The notes beneath the pieces are model-generated. The model saw only the letters and a list, made by a program, of their open reading frames with translations. It searched no databases and was not told the origin of the DNA. DNA of 25,646 nucleotides from positions 1 through 25,646 of the forward strand of contig JACQRA010000118.1 of assembly GCA_016206725.1 (NCBI GenBank). The letters run 5' to 3'. The position numbers and the translations under genes were made by a program. This stretch comes from Candidatus Omnitrophota bacterium (lineage in GTDB: Bacteria > Omnitrophota > Gorgyraeia > Aquiviventales > Aquiviventaceae). This document shows, piece after piece, positions 8,484-15,394 of this stretch. Positions within the stretch are counted from its first letter, which is position 1. Every line of letters begins with the position of its first letter.

Positions 8484-9114
8484 GCCCACACCCCAGCCCA
8501 CGTTTTTGCGGGCGTACTTCCAGGAAACCGCCCACGTGGCGGAAGCGATTGACGTGGAGGTCGTGGATCGGATGGTGGGGCGGCTCGTGCGGTTGCGACA
8601 GGAGGGCGGCCGATTATTTCTCTGCGGGGTCGGGGGGAGCGCCGGCAACTGCAGCCATGCGGTGAACGACTTCCGCAAGCTCACGGGCATCGACGCCTCA
8701 ACACCGGTGGACAACGTGTCGGAGCTGACCGCGCGCACGAATGACGAGGGGTGGGACACCGTCTTTGCGGAGTGGCTGAAGGTCAGCCGTGCGAACGAAC
8801 GAGATGTGCTTTGTGTCCTTTCGGTGGGAGGAGGCAGCCGGGAACGCCACATCAGCCCGAACCTGGTGGCGGCGGTGGATGAAGCCAAAGCTCGCGGCAT
8901 GGACGTGCTGGGCATCGTGGGCCGTGACGGCGGCTACACGAAGCAACGCGGCGACATCGTGCTCGTCATCCCCACGGTGAACGCGCAACTCGTCACCCCG
9001 CACACCGAGGCGTTTCAAGGGGTCGTCTGGCACGCCATGGTGTCTGATCCGCGGCTGATGGTGCACGGCAATAAGTGGGAAACGTCAGTGGCCGTCGCCG
9101 AAGGAGTCTCATGA
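8473..9114 (+). CDS. SIS-domain sugar-phosphate isomerase, GmhA-like
   Basis: This 213-residue, single SIS-domain protein has LFLCGVGGSAGNCSHAVND around residues 48-66, where GmhA has 'GNGGSA', then DNVSELTARTNDEGW, VLCVLSVGGGSRE and GIVGRDGGY. SIS isomerases interconvert ketose and aldose phosphates. GmhA turns sedoheptulose 7-phosphate into a heptose 7-phosphate. The sequence differs enough from classical GmhA that I leave the symbol empty. A transaldolase encoded at 14661 could in principle supply a seven-carbon ketose phosphate. The gene overlaps the radical SAM gene by 11 bases and the SxtJ-type gene as ATGA. Fold is confident; substrate is inferred. Confidence 0.85.
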   Translation: MPAKPTPQPTFLRAYFQETAHVAEAIDVEVVDRMVGRLVRLRQEGGRLFLCGVGGSAGNCSHAVNDFRKLTGIDASTPVDNVSELTARTNDEGWDTVFAEWLKVSRANERDVLCVLSVGGGSRERHISPNLVAAVDEAKARGMDVLGIVGRDGGYTKQRGDIVLVIPTVNAQLVTPHTEAFQGVVWHAMVSDPRLMVHGNKWETSVAVAEGVS

Positions 9115-9503
9115 GCCGGCCGACAGGTGCTGAGCGGTCCTTCGGGCTGTCGGTAGGGACGGTCTGCGCGCTCCTGGCCGGATGGAGTCTCTGGCGTGGG
9201 CGCGTCGTGATCGCGGAATGGTGGCTGCTCGTGGCGTCGGCCTTGTTGGTCCCGGCGCTGAGCAAGCCGTCGCTGCTTCGAGTGCCTCATGCGCTGTGGT
9301 GGCGGCTGAGTCGCGTGTTGGGATGGATCAATGCGCGCATCCTGTTGTCGCTGGTGTTCGTGGCGGTCGTCACACCGGTGGGCCTGCTCATGCGGCTGAG
9401 GGGATGGGATCCGCTGCGCATGGGGAGATCACCGCAAGGCAGCGGTTGGGTTCCCTCTCCTGATCGCCTTCGCGACCCGCGACATTTCGAGCGGATGTAC
9501 TGA
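9111..9503 (+). CDS. SxtJ-family small membrane protein
   Basis: This 130-residue protein starts at the ATG overlapping the preceding stop (ATGA), with AAGGAG just upstream. Hydrophobic segments lie near residues 13-28, 34-52 and 75-100. The order FGLSVGTVCALLAG, a PALSKPSLL turn, then LVFVAVVTPVGLLMRLRGWDPL is the pattern I know from the SxtJ family, named for a saxitoxin-cluster gene of unknown function that sits beside the carbamoyltransferase gene. Here too it accompanies a carbamoyltransferase (11017) and a DUF5989 peptide (10848). It probably anchors or assists carbamoylation at the inner membrane, but no biochemical role is established that I know of. Confidence 0.8.
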   Translation: MSRPTGAERSFGLSVGTVCALLAGWSLWRGRVVIAEWWLLVASALLVPALSKPSLLRVPHALWWRLSRVLGWINARILLSLVFVAVVTPVGLLMRLRGWDPLRMGRSPQGSGWVPSPDRLRDPRHFERMY

Positions 9504-9559
9504 GTGGAATCCATCAAGACGAGCCTGCAACGCTCCATGAGGAGGGGATGCGCTGAGTG

Positions 9560-10825
9560 ATGAAAACGCTGATTCGCGCCGCGGCCGCGTGTATCTTGTC
9601 AATCGTGTTCATCGAAGGCATGTCGTGCCTAGCGCTTGGAGTTCTTGCGCTCCGAAGAGGACACGTCTCCACCTATTTCGCCGCCCTCTTGCCGCACCCG
9701 GCAATCTCGCGACATGTCGCAGACTTGCTCCCTGAAACGTTTCTTTTGTTGAAGTTTGAGCCACGCACCCTAGACGGTGGGCGACCTGAAGGGTCATTCG
9801 ACTGGCATCCACTCCTGGGTTACTACAGGCCCTTCCTTCCGGATGGGACGTCGCGGATTCGTCCAACCTTTCAATCGGACGAATTGGTCGTGTACCTCCT
9901 TGGGGGTTCGGCGGTGGCGGCTGGTGGGATTTCGGCGCACCTCCAAGAGCAGCTCCAGACTGTCCTCAAGGACCACTATACGGTCCGAGTCATTAATGAG
10001 GGGATTGCAGGGTATATCTCAACCCAAGAAATGGTGCTTCTGCAGACGAAGATTCTCCCGTTTGGCAACCCCCATTATGTGCTTGCGGTGGACGGCTATA
10101 ACGACTGGTTGGTGACGGTCTATAATCTCTTGAACCACTCGAAGGAGCAAGCCGGGGTCACGGAGGAAATCTGGCCGCAAGCAGACTTGTCCTGGTTCTA
10201 TTACTGGTTTAGTGAGTATCAGGGTCGAAAGAGGATCGGAACCGTGCCTGGGGCGTTCGCCCAGTTTGTCAACGTGCTCGCTCGGCGCATTCTCCCCCAC
10301 ACCTACACGGGGTGGTTGTTGAACCATATCCAGAACTGGGTTTACATCGTCCTCTTGCCAAAGTTCGGCGTGAGGACCATCGACCGGTACTATACCGGGC
10401 GGCCAGACTTTTTACAGACCACACCGCTCCCACCAGAACGGGCGGCGTTACAAGCCATGAATGAACGGATGATGGCGGAAGCCTGTCGAGCGCGCGGGGC
10501 ACGGTTCTTTTGGGTCCTGCAACCCGGCTTGCCGTATCGAGGAGACGCCATGACGTCTGAGGAGCGTCGAAAATACACCTCCGAGCCTCCGGCGTATTGG
10601 CAGAGCTTGGAACATTATTATCAAGATCTGCGCGAGTCGGCCCGGCACAGTGGCGACTTCTGGACATCTCGATTTGTGGATCTGTCGCATCCGCCTCCTG
10701 ACCAAGCAACCGCCTTCTTCATTGATACGGTTCATCTCAGCGATGTTGGAGAGCGCCACGTCGCCCAGTCGTTGGCGGCAGTGATCATGAAGGACCTGGC
10801 TGCTCATCCGATGGAACACCCGTAA
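9560..10825 (+). CDS. Membrane-anchored SGNH/GDSL-type hydrolase or acyltransferase
   Basis: This encodes 421 residues from the ATG at 9560; a GTG at 9557 is an alternative, and GGAGGGG lies at 9541-9547. A hydrophobic N-terminal anchor spans about residues 5-32. SGNH blocks are visible: LGGSAVAAGG with candidate nucleophile S117, INEGIAGY (G151), VDGYNDW (N181-D182) and a C-terminal DTVHLS giving a D389/H392 pair. The catalytic set is complete. SGNH proteins in glycan loci add or remove O-acyl groups in the periplasm. The gene sits between the SxtJ-type and DUF5989 genes of the carbamoylation module, and its GC content is visibly lower than its neighbours, which hints at separate acquisition. 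Confidence 0.85.
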   Translation: MKTLIRAAAACILSIVFIEGMSCLALGVLALRRGHVSTYFAALLPHPAISRHVADLLPETFLLLKFEPRTLDGGRPEGSFDWHPLLGYYRPFLPDGTSRIRPTFQSDELVVYLLGGSAVAAGGISAHLQEQLQTVLKDHYTVRVINEGIAGYISTQEMVLLQTKILPFGNPHYVLAVDGYNDWLVTVYNLLNHSKEQAGVTEEIWPQADLSWFYYWFSEYQGRKRIGTVPGAFAQFVNVLARRILPHTYTGWLLNHIQNWVYIVLLPKFGVRTIDRYYTGRPDFLQTTPLPPERAALQAMNERMMAEACRARGARFFWVLQPGLPYRGDAMTSEERRKYTSEPPAYWQSLEHYYQDLRESARHSGDFWTSRFVDLSHPPPDQATAFFIDTVHLSDVGERHVAQSLAAVIMKDLAAHPMEHP

Positions 10826-10831
10826 TACTCC

Positions 10832-10840
10832 AGGAAGGAG
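10832..10840 (+). promoter_or_regulatory. Shine-Dalgarno of the DUF5989 small gene
   Basis: AGGAAGGAG stands 7 bases before the ATG at 10848, an ideal spacing. It is the main evidence, with the protein sequence itself, that the 52-codon frame downstream is translated. Confidence 0.8.
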
Positions 10841-10847
10841 ATATGAC

Positions 10848-11006
10848 ATGAGAAAACTTCGAGTGCTGCGGGAAGTAGGGGAGTTCTTGAATCGGGAGAA
10901 GAAGTACTGGCTCATTCCGATCGTCATCATCCTCGGGTTCTTCGGGCTCTTGTTGGTTTTCGCTCAAAGCAGCGTGCTGGCTCCGTTCGTCTATACATTA
11001 TTTTGA
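10848..11006 (+). CDS. DUF5989 / SxtK-type single-span membrane peptide
   Basis: This is a 52-residue protein with a strong ribosome binding site. The N-terminal half is charged (RKLRVLREVGEFLNREKKYW), followed by one membrane span (about residues 22-39, PIVIILGFFGLLLVFAQ) and a short tail SSVLAPFVYTLF. This layout and the GEFLxxxKKxW..P....L.....LLVFAQSS.laPFIYTLF pattern match the DUF5989 peptides I know from carbamoyltransferase loci, and by position it corresponds to SxtK of saxitoxin clusters. Function is unknown; a scaffold linking the cytoplasmic carbamoyltransferase to the membrane is one possibility. It ends 10 bases before the carbamoyltransferase ATG. Confidence 0.85.
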   Translation: MRKLRVLREVGEFLNREKKYWLIPIVIILGFFGLLLVFAQSSVLAPFVYTLF

Positions 11007-11016
11007 GATTGTGAGA

Positions 11017-12837
11017 ATGGCGACGCGCATGTTGGGTCTTTCAGCGTACTACCACGACGCGGCGGCGTGCCTCGTCGTGGATGGCGAGATCGTGGCCGCC
11101 GCGCAGGAGGAGCGCTTCACCCGCACGAAGCACGATCCACGCTTTCCGCGCCATGCGGTGGCGTCGTGCTTGAAGGCGGGGGGGATTTCCGTCGGGGATC
11201 TCGACCTGGTGGGATTTTACGAGAAGCCCGTGGTGAAGTTTGACCGGCTGTTGGAGACGTCCCTGGCCTATGCGCCCCGAGGGTGGCGGTCGTTCCTGAG
11301 GGCCATGCCGGTGTGGCTGGGGGAGAAATTGTGGCTCTCCGAGGTGATCCGCAAGGAGCTTGGCTATCAGGGGGAGATCCTGTTTGGGAACCATCATGAG
11401 TCGCACGCCGCCTCGGCATTCTACCCTTCGCCATTCGAGGAGGCCGCCGTGTTAACGATGGATGCCGTAGGGGAATGGGCGACCGCCTCCTTCGGGGTCG
11501 GGAAAGGCCGCGAGCTCACCCTCTTGAAGGAGATGCACTTCCCGCATTCGCTTGGGATGCTCTACTCGGCCTTCACCTATTTCGCGGGCTTCAAGGTGAA
11601 TTCAGGGGAGTACAAACTGATGGGTCTGGCGCCCTATGGGGAGCCGACGTACGTCTCGCGCATTCGCGACCACCTCGTCCACATTCACGACGATGGCAGC
11701 CTGACGCTGAACATGGACGCGTTCAATTATTGCACCGGCTTCACGATGACCAGCCGGGCCTTCGAGCGGTTGTTCGATGGCCCACCGCGCAAGCCGGAGT
11801 CGCCCATCACCCAGCGGGAGATGGACCTGGCTCGTTCGATCCAGGTGGTGACCGAAGAGGTGATGCTGCGCATGGCGCGCCATGTCCACCGCGAAACAGG
11901 GCAACGCCATCTCTGCATGGCCGGTGGTGTCGCGCTCAACTGTGTCGGCAACGGCCGGATCCTCCGGGAGGGCCCGTTTGAGCGCATCTGGGTGCAGCCG
12001 GCGGCCGGCGATGCCGGCGGCGCGCTCGGCGTGGCGCTGGCGCTGTGGCATCGCTACCTCGGCAAGCCCCGCACGCCGCATCCTGGTGACCAAATGCGGG
12101 GCGCGTTGCTCGGGCCGTCGTATGCCACCGACGAGATTCGCGCGTGGTTGGCGCAGCGCGGCCATCCGGTCCGCGAGCTGTCCCGCGAGGAGCTACCGCG
12201 CGTCGTCGCCCAACTCATCGCCGAGGGGAAAGTGGTGGGGCTGTTCCAAGGGCGGATGGAGTTCGGGCCGCGGGCCTTGGGGGCTCGATCCATCATCGGG
12301 GACGCCCGCTCGCCCACGATGCAATCGCTCATGAACCTCAAGATCAAGTTCCGGGAATCGTTCAGGCCGTTTGCGCCGTCGGTGCTCCGCGAGCGTGTGG
12401 GCGACTGGTTTGCGTTCGAGGGTGAGAGCCCGTACATGCTGCTGGTGGCCGACGTGGCTCTTGCGCACCGCCTCGCCTTGGACGGCCAGGCCAAGAGCCT
12501 GAGGGGCTTGGACAAGCTGAAGGCGGCGCGGTCGGACATCCCGGCGGTGACCCATGTGGACGACTCGGCGCGCCTCCAAACAGTTCGGCGCGACACCAAC
12601 CCGGTCTTCTATGAAATCCTCAGGGCCTTTGAGGAACTGACCGGCTGCCCAGTCATCATCAACACCTCCTTTAACGTGCGGGGAGAGCCGATCGTGTGCA
12701 CGCCGGAAGATGCGTACCGGTGCTTCATGCGCACGCAGATGGACGCGCTCCTCCTCGAAACGTTTATCCTGGAAAAAGCTCAGCCGCCGCCGACGCCATC
12801 CGATCCGCAGTGGCAACATGCGCTGGCGCTTGATTAA
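11017..12837 (+). CDS. Carbamoyltransferase (NodU/CmcH/SxtI family), full length
   Basis: This encodes 606 residues from the ATG at 11017; a GTG at 11011 and an ATG at 11029 are alternatives and no clear ribosome binding site separates them. The Kae1-like domain begins LGLSAYYHDAAACLVVDGE and holds the HxxxH metal ligands (H126, H130 in NHHESHAASAFY), an Asp at 149 (TMDAVGEW) and AGDAGGALGVAL. The YrdC-like domain carries GRMEFGPRALGARSI, VTHVDDSARLQTV and NTSFNVRGEPIVCTPEDA. TobZ-type enzymes make carbamoyl-adenylate in the YrdC-like domain and transfer carbamoyl to a sugar hydroxyl in the Kae1-like domain. All expected blocks are intact, so this copy is probably active, modifying a sugar of the locus glycan. 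It is the only complete one of three carbamoyltransferase sequences here. Confidence 0.95.
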   Translation: MATRMLGLSAYYHDAAACLVVDGEIVAAAQEERFTRTKHDPRFPRHAVASCLKAGGISVGDLDLVGFYEKPVVKFDRLLETSLAYAPRGWRSFLRAMPVWLGEKLWLSEVIRKELGYQGEILFGNHHESHAASAFYPSPFEEAAVLTMDAVGEWATASFGVGKGRELTLLKEMHFPHSLGMLYSAFTYFAGFKVNSGEYKLMGLAPYGEPTYVSRIRDHLVHIHDDGSLTLNMDAFNYCTGFTMTSRAFERLFDGPPRKPESPITQREMDLARSIQVVTEEVMLRMARHVHRETGQRHLCMAGGVALNCVGNGRILREGPFERIWVQPAAGDAGGALGVALALWHRYLGKPRTPHPGDQMRGALLGPSYATDEIRAWLAQRGHPVRELSREELPRVVAQLIAEGKVVGLFQGRMEFGPRALGARSIIGDARSPTMQSLMNLKIKFRESFRPFAPSVLRERVGDWFAFEGESPYMLLVADVALAHRLALDGQAKSLRGLDKLKAARSDIPAVTHVDDSARLQTVRRDTNPVFYEILRAFEELTGCPVIINTSFNVRGEPIVCTPEDAYRCFMRTQMDALLLETFILEKAQPPPTPSDPQWQHALALD

Positions 12838-12847
12838 AGGGTTCTCA

Positions 12848-13966
12848 ATGAGATGGGTCGTGAGACTGGCCCTGTGCGGCTCCGGCGTGGTGTGCGCCAC
12901 CCTGCTGCTTGAGCTCGGAATCCGGCTCACCTGGGATCAACGTCAAGGGGTGCCGGGTCTGGTATTGGGGCATCCCACGCGCGTGGAGCTCTTGGCGCCG
13001 AACTATCGAGGCTACTTCGCCGGCCAGCCGCTGCGGACCAACAATCTTGGCTTTCGCGATAACCGGGATTATGAGCTGCGCAAGCGGCCGGGGGTCTTTC
13101 GCATCGTCGTCCTGGGTGATTCGGTGACCTTCGGTCACGGATGCCGCTTCGAGGAAACCTGGCCGTACTTGCTGGAGCAGTCGCTTGCGCGGTGGCGGCC
13201 CGAGGTGGCTTGGCAGGTGTGGAACCTTGGCGTGCCGGGGTATGACACGACCCTTGAGCTGCGGACGCTTCAGGAGCTCGGACCGAGCTACCAGCCGGAT
13301 CTGGTGATTGTCGGCTTCCACGAAAACGATGTGAGCGCCTGGGGTTACCATTCCAAAGCCGCCATGCCCCTCTGGCTCTACGACCTCAAATGGTGGTTGA
13401 AGCGCCATTTCTACCTGTACACGACGCTCCGGTTTGCGTATTACCGACTGAAGCATCAGCGGGTCGAGAAGGAGACGTCGGCGGCGTATGAGCAGCAGTT
13501 GCTGGCCAAACCGGCGCAGGTGATTGCGCCCTACGATCTGGAGCGCATGGACCTGAAGCACCGCGACCCCCACGCCCCGCGCCCGCCGTCTCCGAGCGTT
13601 CCGTACGAGCCTGACGCGGCGGGGATGGCCGCCTGCCGGCTCGCCGTGGACGGCTTCAAACGCCTACATCGCGAGGGCCGGTATCCGATCGTCTTCTTCA
13701 TCAACATCGCGCCGGATCGTCGCGGGGCCGACGACTCCTTTGCCAACGGCGTCCATAACGCAATGAACCGGGTCTTCCTCGAGTGGCTGAGCGATCCCAC
13801 GCCGGCGGTCAGCGCCTACGACGCGTTCTGGACCTACCACCCCTCGGAGGTTCCCGACGCCGGGGAGCACTCCCTGGGACCTGCCAACGTGGTCAAGGCC
13901 GATGTCCTGTTCACCTTTCTCAGGGAGCGGTTGATGACCGGCCCGGCCAAGGAGCGCGCGGCATGA
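12848..13966 (+). CDS. Second SGNH/GDSL-type hydrolase, N-terminally anchored
   Basis: This encodes 372 residues from the ATG at 12848, with AAAGGG just upstream; an in-frame ATG at 12818 inside the previous gene is possible. A hydrophobic anchor covers residues 4-22 (VVRLALCGSGVVCATLLLE). Block I is VVLGDSVTFGHG with nucleophile S92, block II NLGVPGYDT, and block III GFHENDV (N160-D161). The final block is less regular: PDAGEHSLGPANVVKAD near residues 338-354 offers a D and H, but not in the standard DxxH spacing. Placement right after the carbamoyltransferase is common for such proteins. It likely acts on the glycan in the periplasm as an esterase or acyl transferase. It overlaps the next ATG (ATGA). 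Confidence 0.82.
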   Translation: MRWVVRLALCGSGVVCATLLLELGIRLTWDQRQGVPGLVLGHPTRVELLAPNYRGYFAGQPLRTNNLGFRDNRDYELRKRPGVFRIVVLGDSVTFGHGCRFEETWPYLLEQSLARWRPEVAWQVWNLGVPGYDTTLELRTLQELGPSYQPDLVIVGFHENDVSAWGYHSKAAMPLWLYDLKWWLKRHFYLYTTLRFAYYRLKHQRVEKETSAAYEQQLLAKPAQVIAPYDLERMDLKHRDPHAPRPPSPSVPYEPDAAGMAACRLAVDGFKRLHREGRYPIVFFINIAPDRRGADDSFANGVHNAMNRVFLEWLSDPTPAVSAYDAFWTYHPSEVPDAGEHSLGPANVVKADVLFTFLRERLMTGPAKERAA

Positions 13967-14233
13967 CGGCTCCACCAGTCACGCTGCTCATGACCGTGCA
14001 CAACGGAGGGCGGTACCTGCGCACCGCCCTCGACAGCGTCCTGGCACAGACGTACCGGGCGTTTCGGTTGTTGATCATTGACGATGCCTCACGCGATGAC
14101 ACGCGGGACATCATGCGCTCCTATGACGATTCGCGTATCGAGTTCGTGACGTTACCGCGCAACGTGGCGCAGAGCCGGCGGCTGCCTGTGGAGCCCGCTG
14201 ACGCGGCACGGCCTGGGCTGGACCCTTCGACTC

Positions 14234-14250
14234 CCCCGCCTTTGGCGGGG
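14234..14250. repeat. Perfect 7-bp GC hairpin inside the chimeric frame
   Basis: CCCCGCC-TTT-GGCGGGG forms a perfect 7-bp stem with a three-base loop. No T-run follows, so it does not look like an intrinsic terminator. Together with the adjacent longer hairpin it resembles an intergenic REP-like palindromic element, though no second copy occurs in this window. Confidence 0.65.
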
Positions 14251-14257
14251 TCGCTCA

Positions 14258-14288
14258 CCTCGTGCCGAGCGCAGCACTCGGTGCGAGG
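14258..14288. repeat. 12-bp inverted repeat with 7-base loop
   Basis: The arms CCTCGTGCCGAG and CTCGGTGCGAGG pair at 10 of 12 positions; the two central mismatches are G-T and would wobble-pair in RNA. The loop is CGCAGCA. It lies 7 bases after the 17-base hairpin, and both sit exactly in the stretch that is neither GT2 nor carbamoyltransferase. Confidence 0.65.
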
Positions 14289-14660
14289 CAGGATGTCGCC
14301 CGAACCGATGGGGCTCCACAAGCTGAAGGTCATCCGCTCCACCATCCCGGCGGTGACCCATGTGGACGGTTCGGCGCGCCTGCAGACGGTGCGGCACGAG
14401 ACCAACCCGTTATTCTATGAGATCATCAAGGCCTTTGACCAACTCACGAGCTGCCCGGTGGTCATCAATACGTCCTTTAATATACGGGGTGAACCGATCG
14501 TCGCAACACCGGAGGATGCCTACCGGTGTTTCATGCGCACCCAGATGGACGCGCTGGTCCTGGAATCGTTCGTGCTGACCAAAGACCAACAGCCCTTCGG
14601 CGCTCTGGAACTCGCCGAAGCCGTCGCCGTGGGTCTGGATTGAGAGGGGGGCTGACATCG

Positions 14661-15389
14661 ATGAAGACGTTGACGGGAATCTTCTTGGATACCGGGAACC
14701 TGCAGGAGATTCGCACGTACCATGCGCTGGGGGTCATCCGGGGAGTCACGACGAATCCCACCATCCTCGTGAAGGACGGCGTCCTCGGCGGCTGGGAGGG
14801 GATTGAAGAGCGCTGCAAGCAGATCGCGCGGATGGTGGAACCGCTGCCGGTGTCGGTGGAGGTGACGACGAACGATTCGGATGAGATGCGGGAGCAGGCG
14901 CGCCGGTTTCACGGCTGGGCTGCGAACATCAACGTGAAGATTCCCATCCACGGGCCGGAGGGGGAAACAGACAACCTCAGGCTCATCCACGAGCTTGAGA
15001 CGCAGGAGGACATCCGGATCAACGTGACCGCCATGATGAGCGCCCAGCAGGGGCTGCTGGCGGCGATGGCGGGTGCCACCTACGTGTCGCTCTTCGCCGG
15101 ACGGGTCAACAACATGGGCTATGACGCGCGGCAGGAGCTGCGTCGTCTGCGCCAACTCCTCGACGCGTGTGGCAGCCCGGCAAGGATCATCGCCGCCTCC
15201 ACGCGCGAGGCGTTGAATATCATCGAGTGGTTTGAGGCCGGAGCGGATATCGTCACGGTCGTGCCTCAGTTCATCGAGACGATGCTCGTCCATCCGTACA
15301 GCAAGGAGACGGTCCGGCAATTTCTGGAAGATGGCAGGACGCTCCAGCGCGAGGGGGCGCCCGACGTGACCATGACAGGGGCGCATTGA
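14661..15389 (+). CDS. Transaldolase / fructose-6-phosphate aldolase-like protein
   Basis: This encodes 242 residues from the ATG at 14661, with a G-rich ribosome binding site (AGGGGGG) 10 bases upstream. It has the transaldolase signature GVTTNPTIL at residues 28-36, and the candidate Schiff-base lysine K93 in NINVKIPIHG. ALNIIEWFEAGADIVTVVP completes the small TalC/FSA-type barrel; length fits that short subfamily. These enzymes move or release a dihydroxyacetone unit between sugar phosphates. In a glycan locus a dedicated copy probably makes an unusual sugar-phosphate precursor, possibly for the SIS isomerase at 8473. It directly follows the broken chimeric frame and its stop overlaps a possible TTG start of the next gene. 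Confidence 0.9.
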   Translation: MKTLTGIFLDTGNLQEIRTYHALGVIRGVTTNPTILVKDGVLGGWEGIEERCKQIARMVEPLPVSVEVTTNDSDEMREQARRFHGWAANINVKIPIHGPEGETDNLRLIHELETQEDIRINVTAMMSAQQGLLAAMAGATYVSLFAGRVNNMGYDARQELRRLRQLLDACGSPARIIAASTREALNIIEWFEAGADIVTVVPQFIETMLVHPYSKETVRQFLEDGRTLQREGAPDVTMTGAH

Positions 15390-15394
15390 CTGGG

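Larger units (their letters stand above)
13963..14643 (+). pseudogene. Chimeric frame: GT2 start + hairpin insert + carbamoyltransferase end
   Basis: One 226-codon frame contains three unlike pieces. Residues 1-70 are the beginning of a family 2 glycosyltransferase (VTLLMTVHNGGRYLRTALDS, FRLLIIDDAS), about 60% identical by eye to the intact GT2 at 24921, but ending before the DxD metal motif. Residues 71-116 are low-complexity sequence translated from a DNA segment with two hairpins. Residues 117-226 (from about 14311) are the last ~110 residues of a carbamoyltransferase (AVTHVDGSARLQTVRHETN, NTSFNIRGEPIVATPEDA), about 77% identical by eye to the full-length copy at 11017. Neither part can be an active enzyme. 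An ATG at 14293 could start the second fragment separately. It is either a deletion scar or an assembly join. Confidence 0.85.

Noticed and set aside
7272..8915. A 547-codon open frame on the minus strand
   Set aside because: It lies opposite the radical SAM and SIS genes, both with clear motifs on the + strand; its translation is Arg/His/Leu-rich with no recognisable domain, as expected of a GC-rich antisense shadow.
13963..14172. Recent duplication of the GT2 at 24921
   Set aside because: The shared ~67 residues are only about 60% identical and codons differ widely, so they are old paralogs.
14234..14288. Hairpins as an intrinsic terminator or attenuator
   Set aside because: No T-run follows either stem, and the genes after it (transaldolase onward) have no promoter of their own that I can see.
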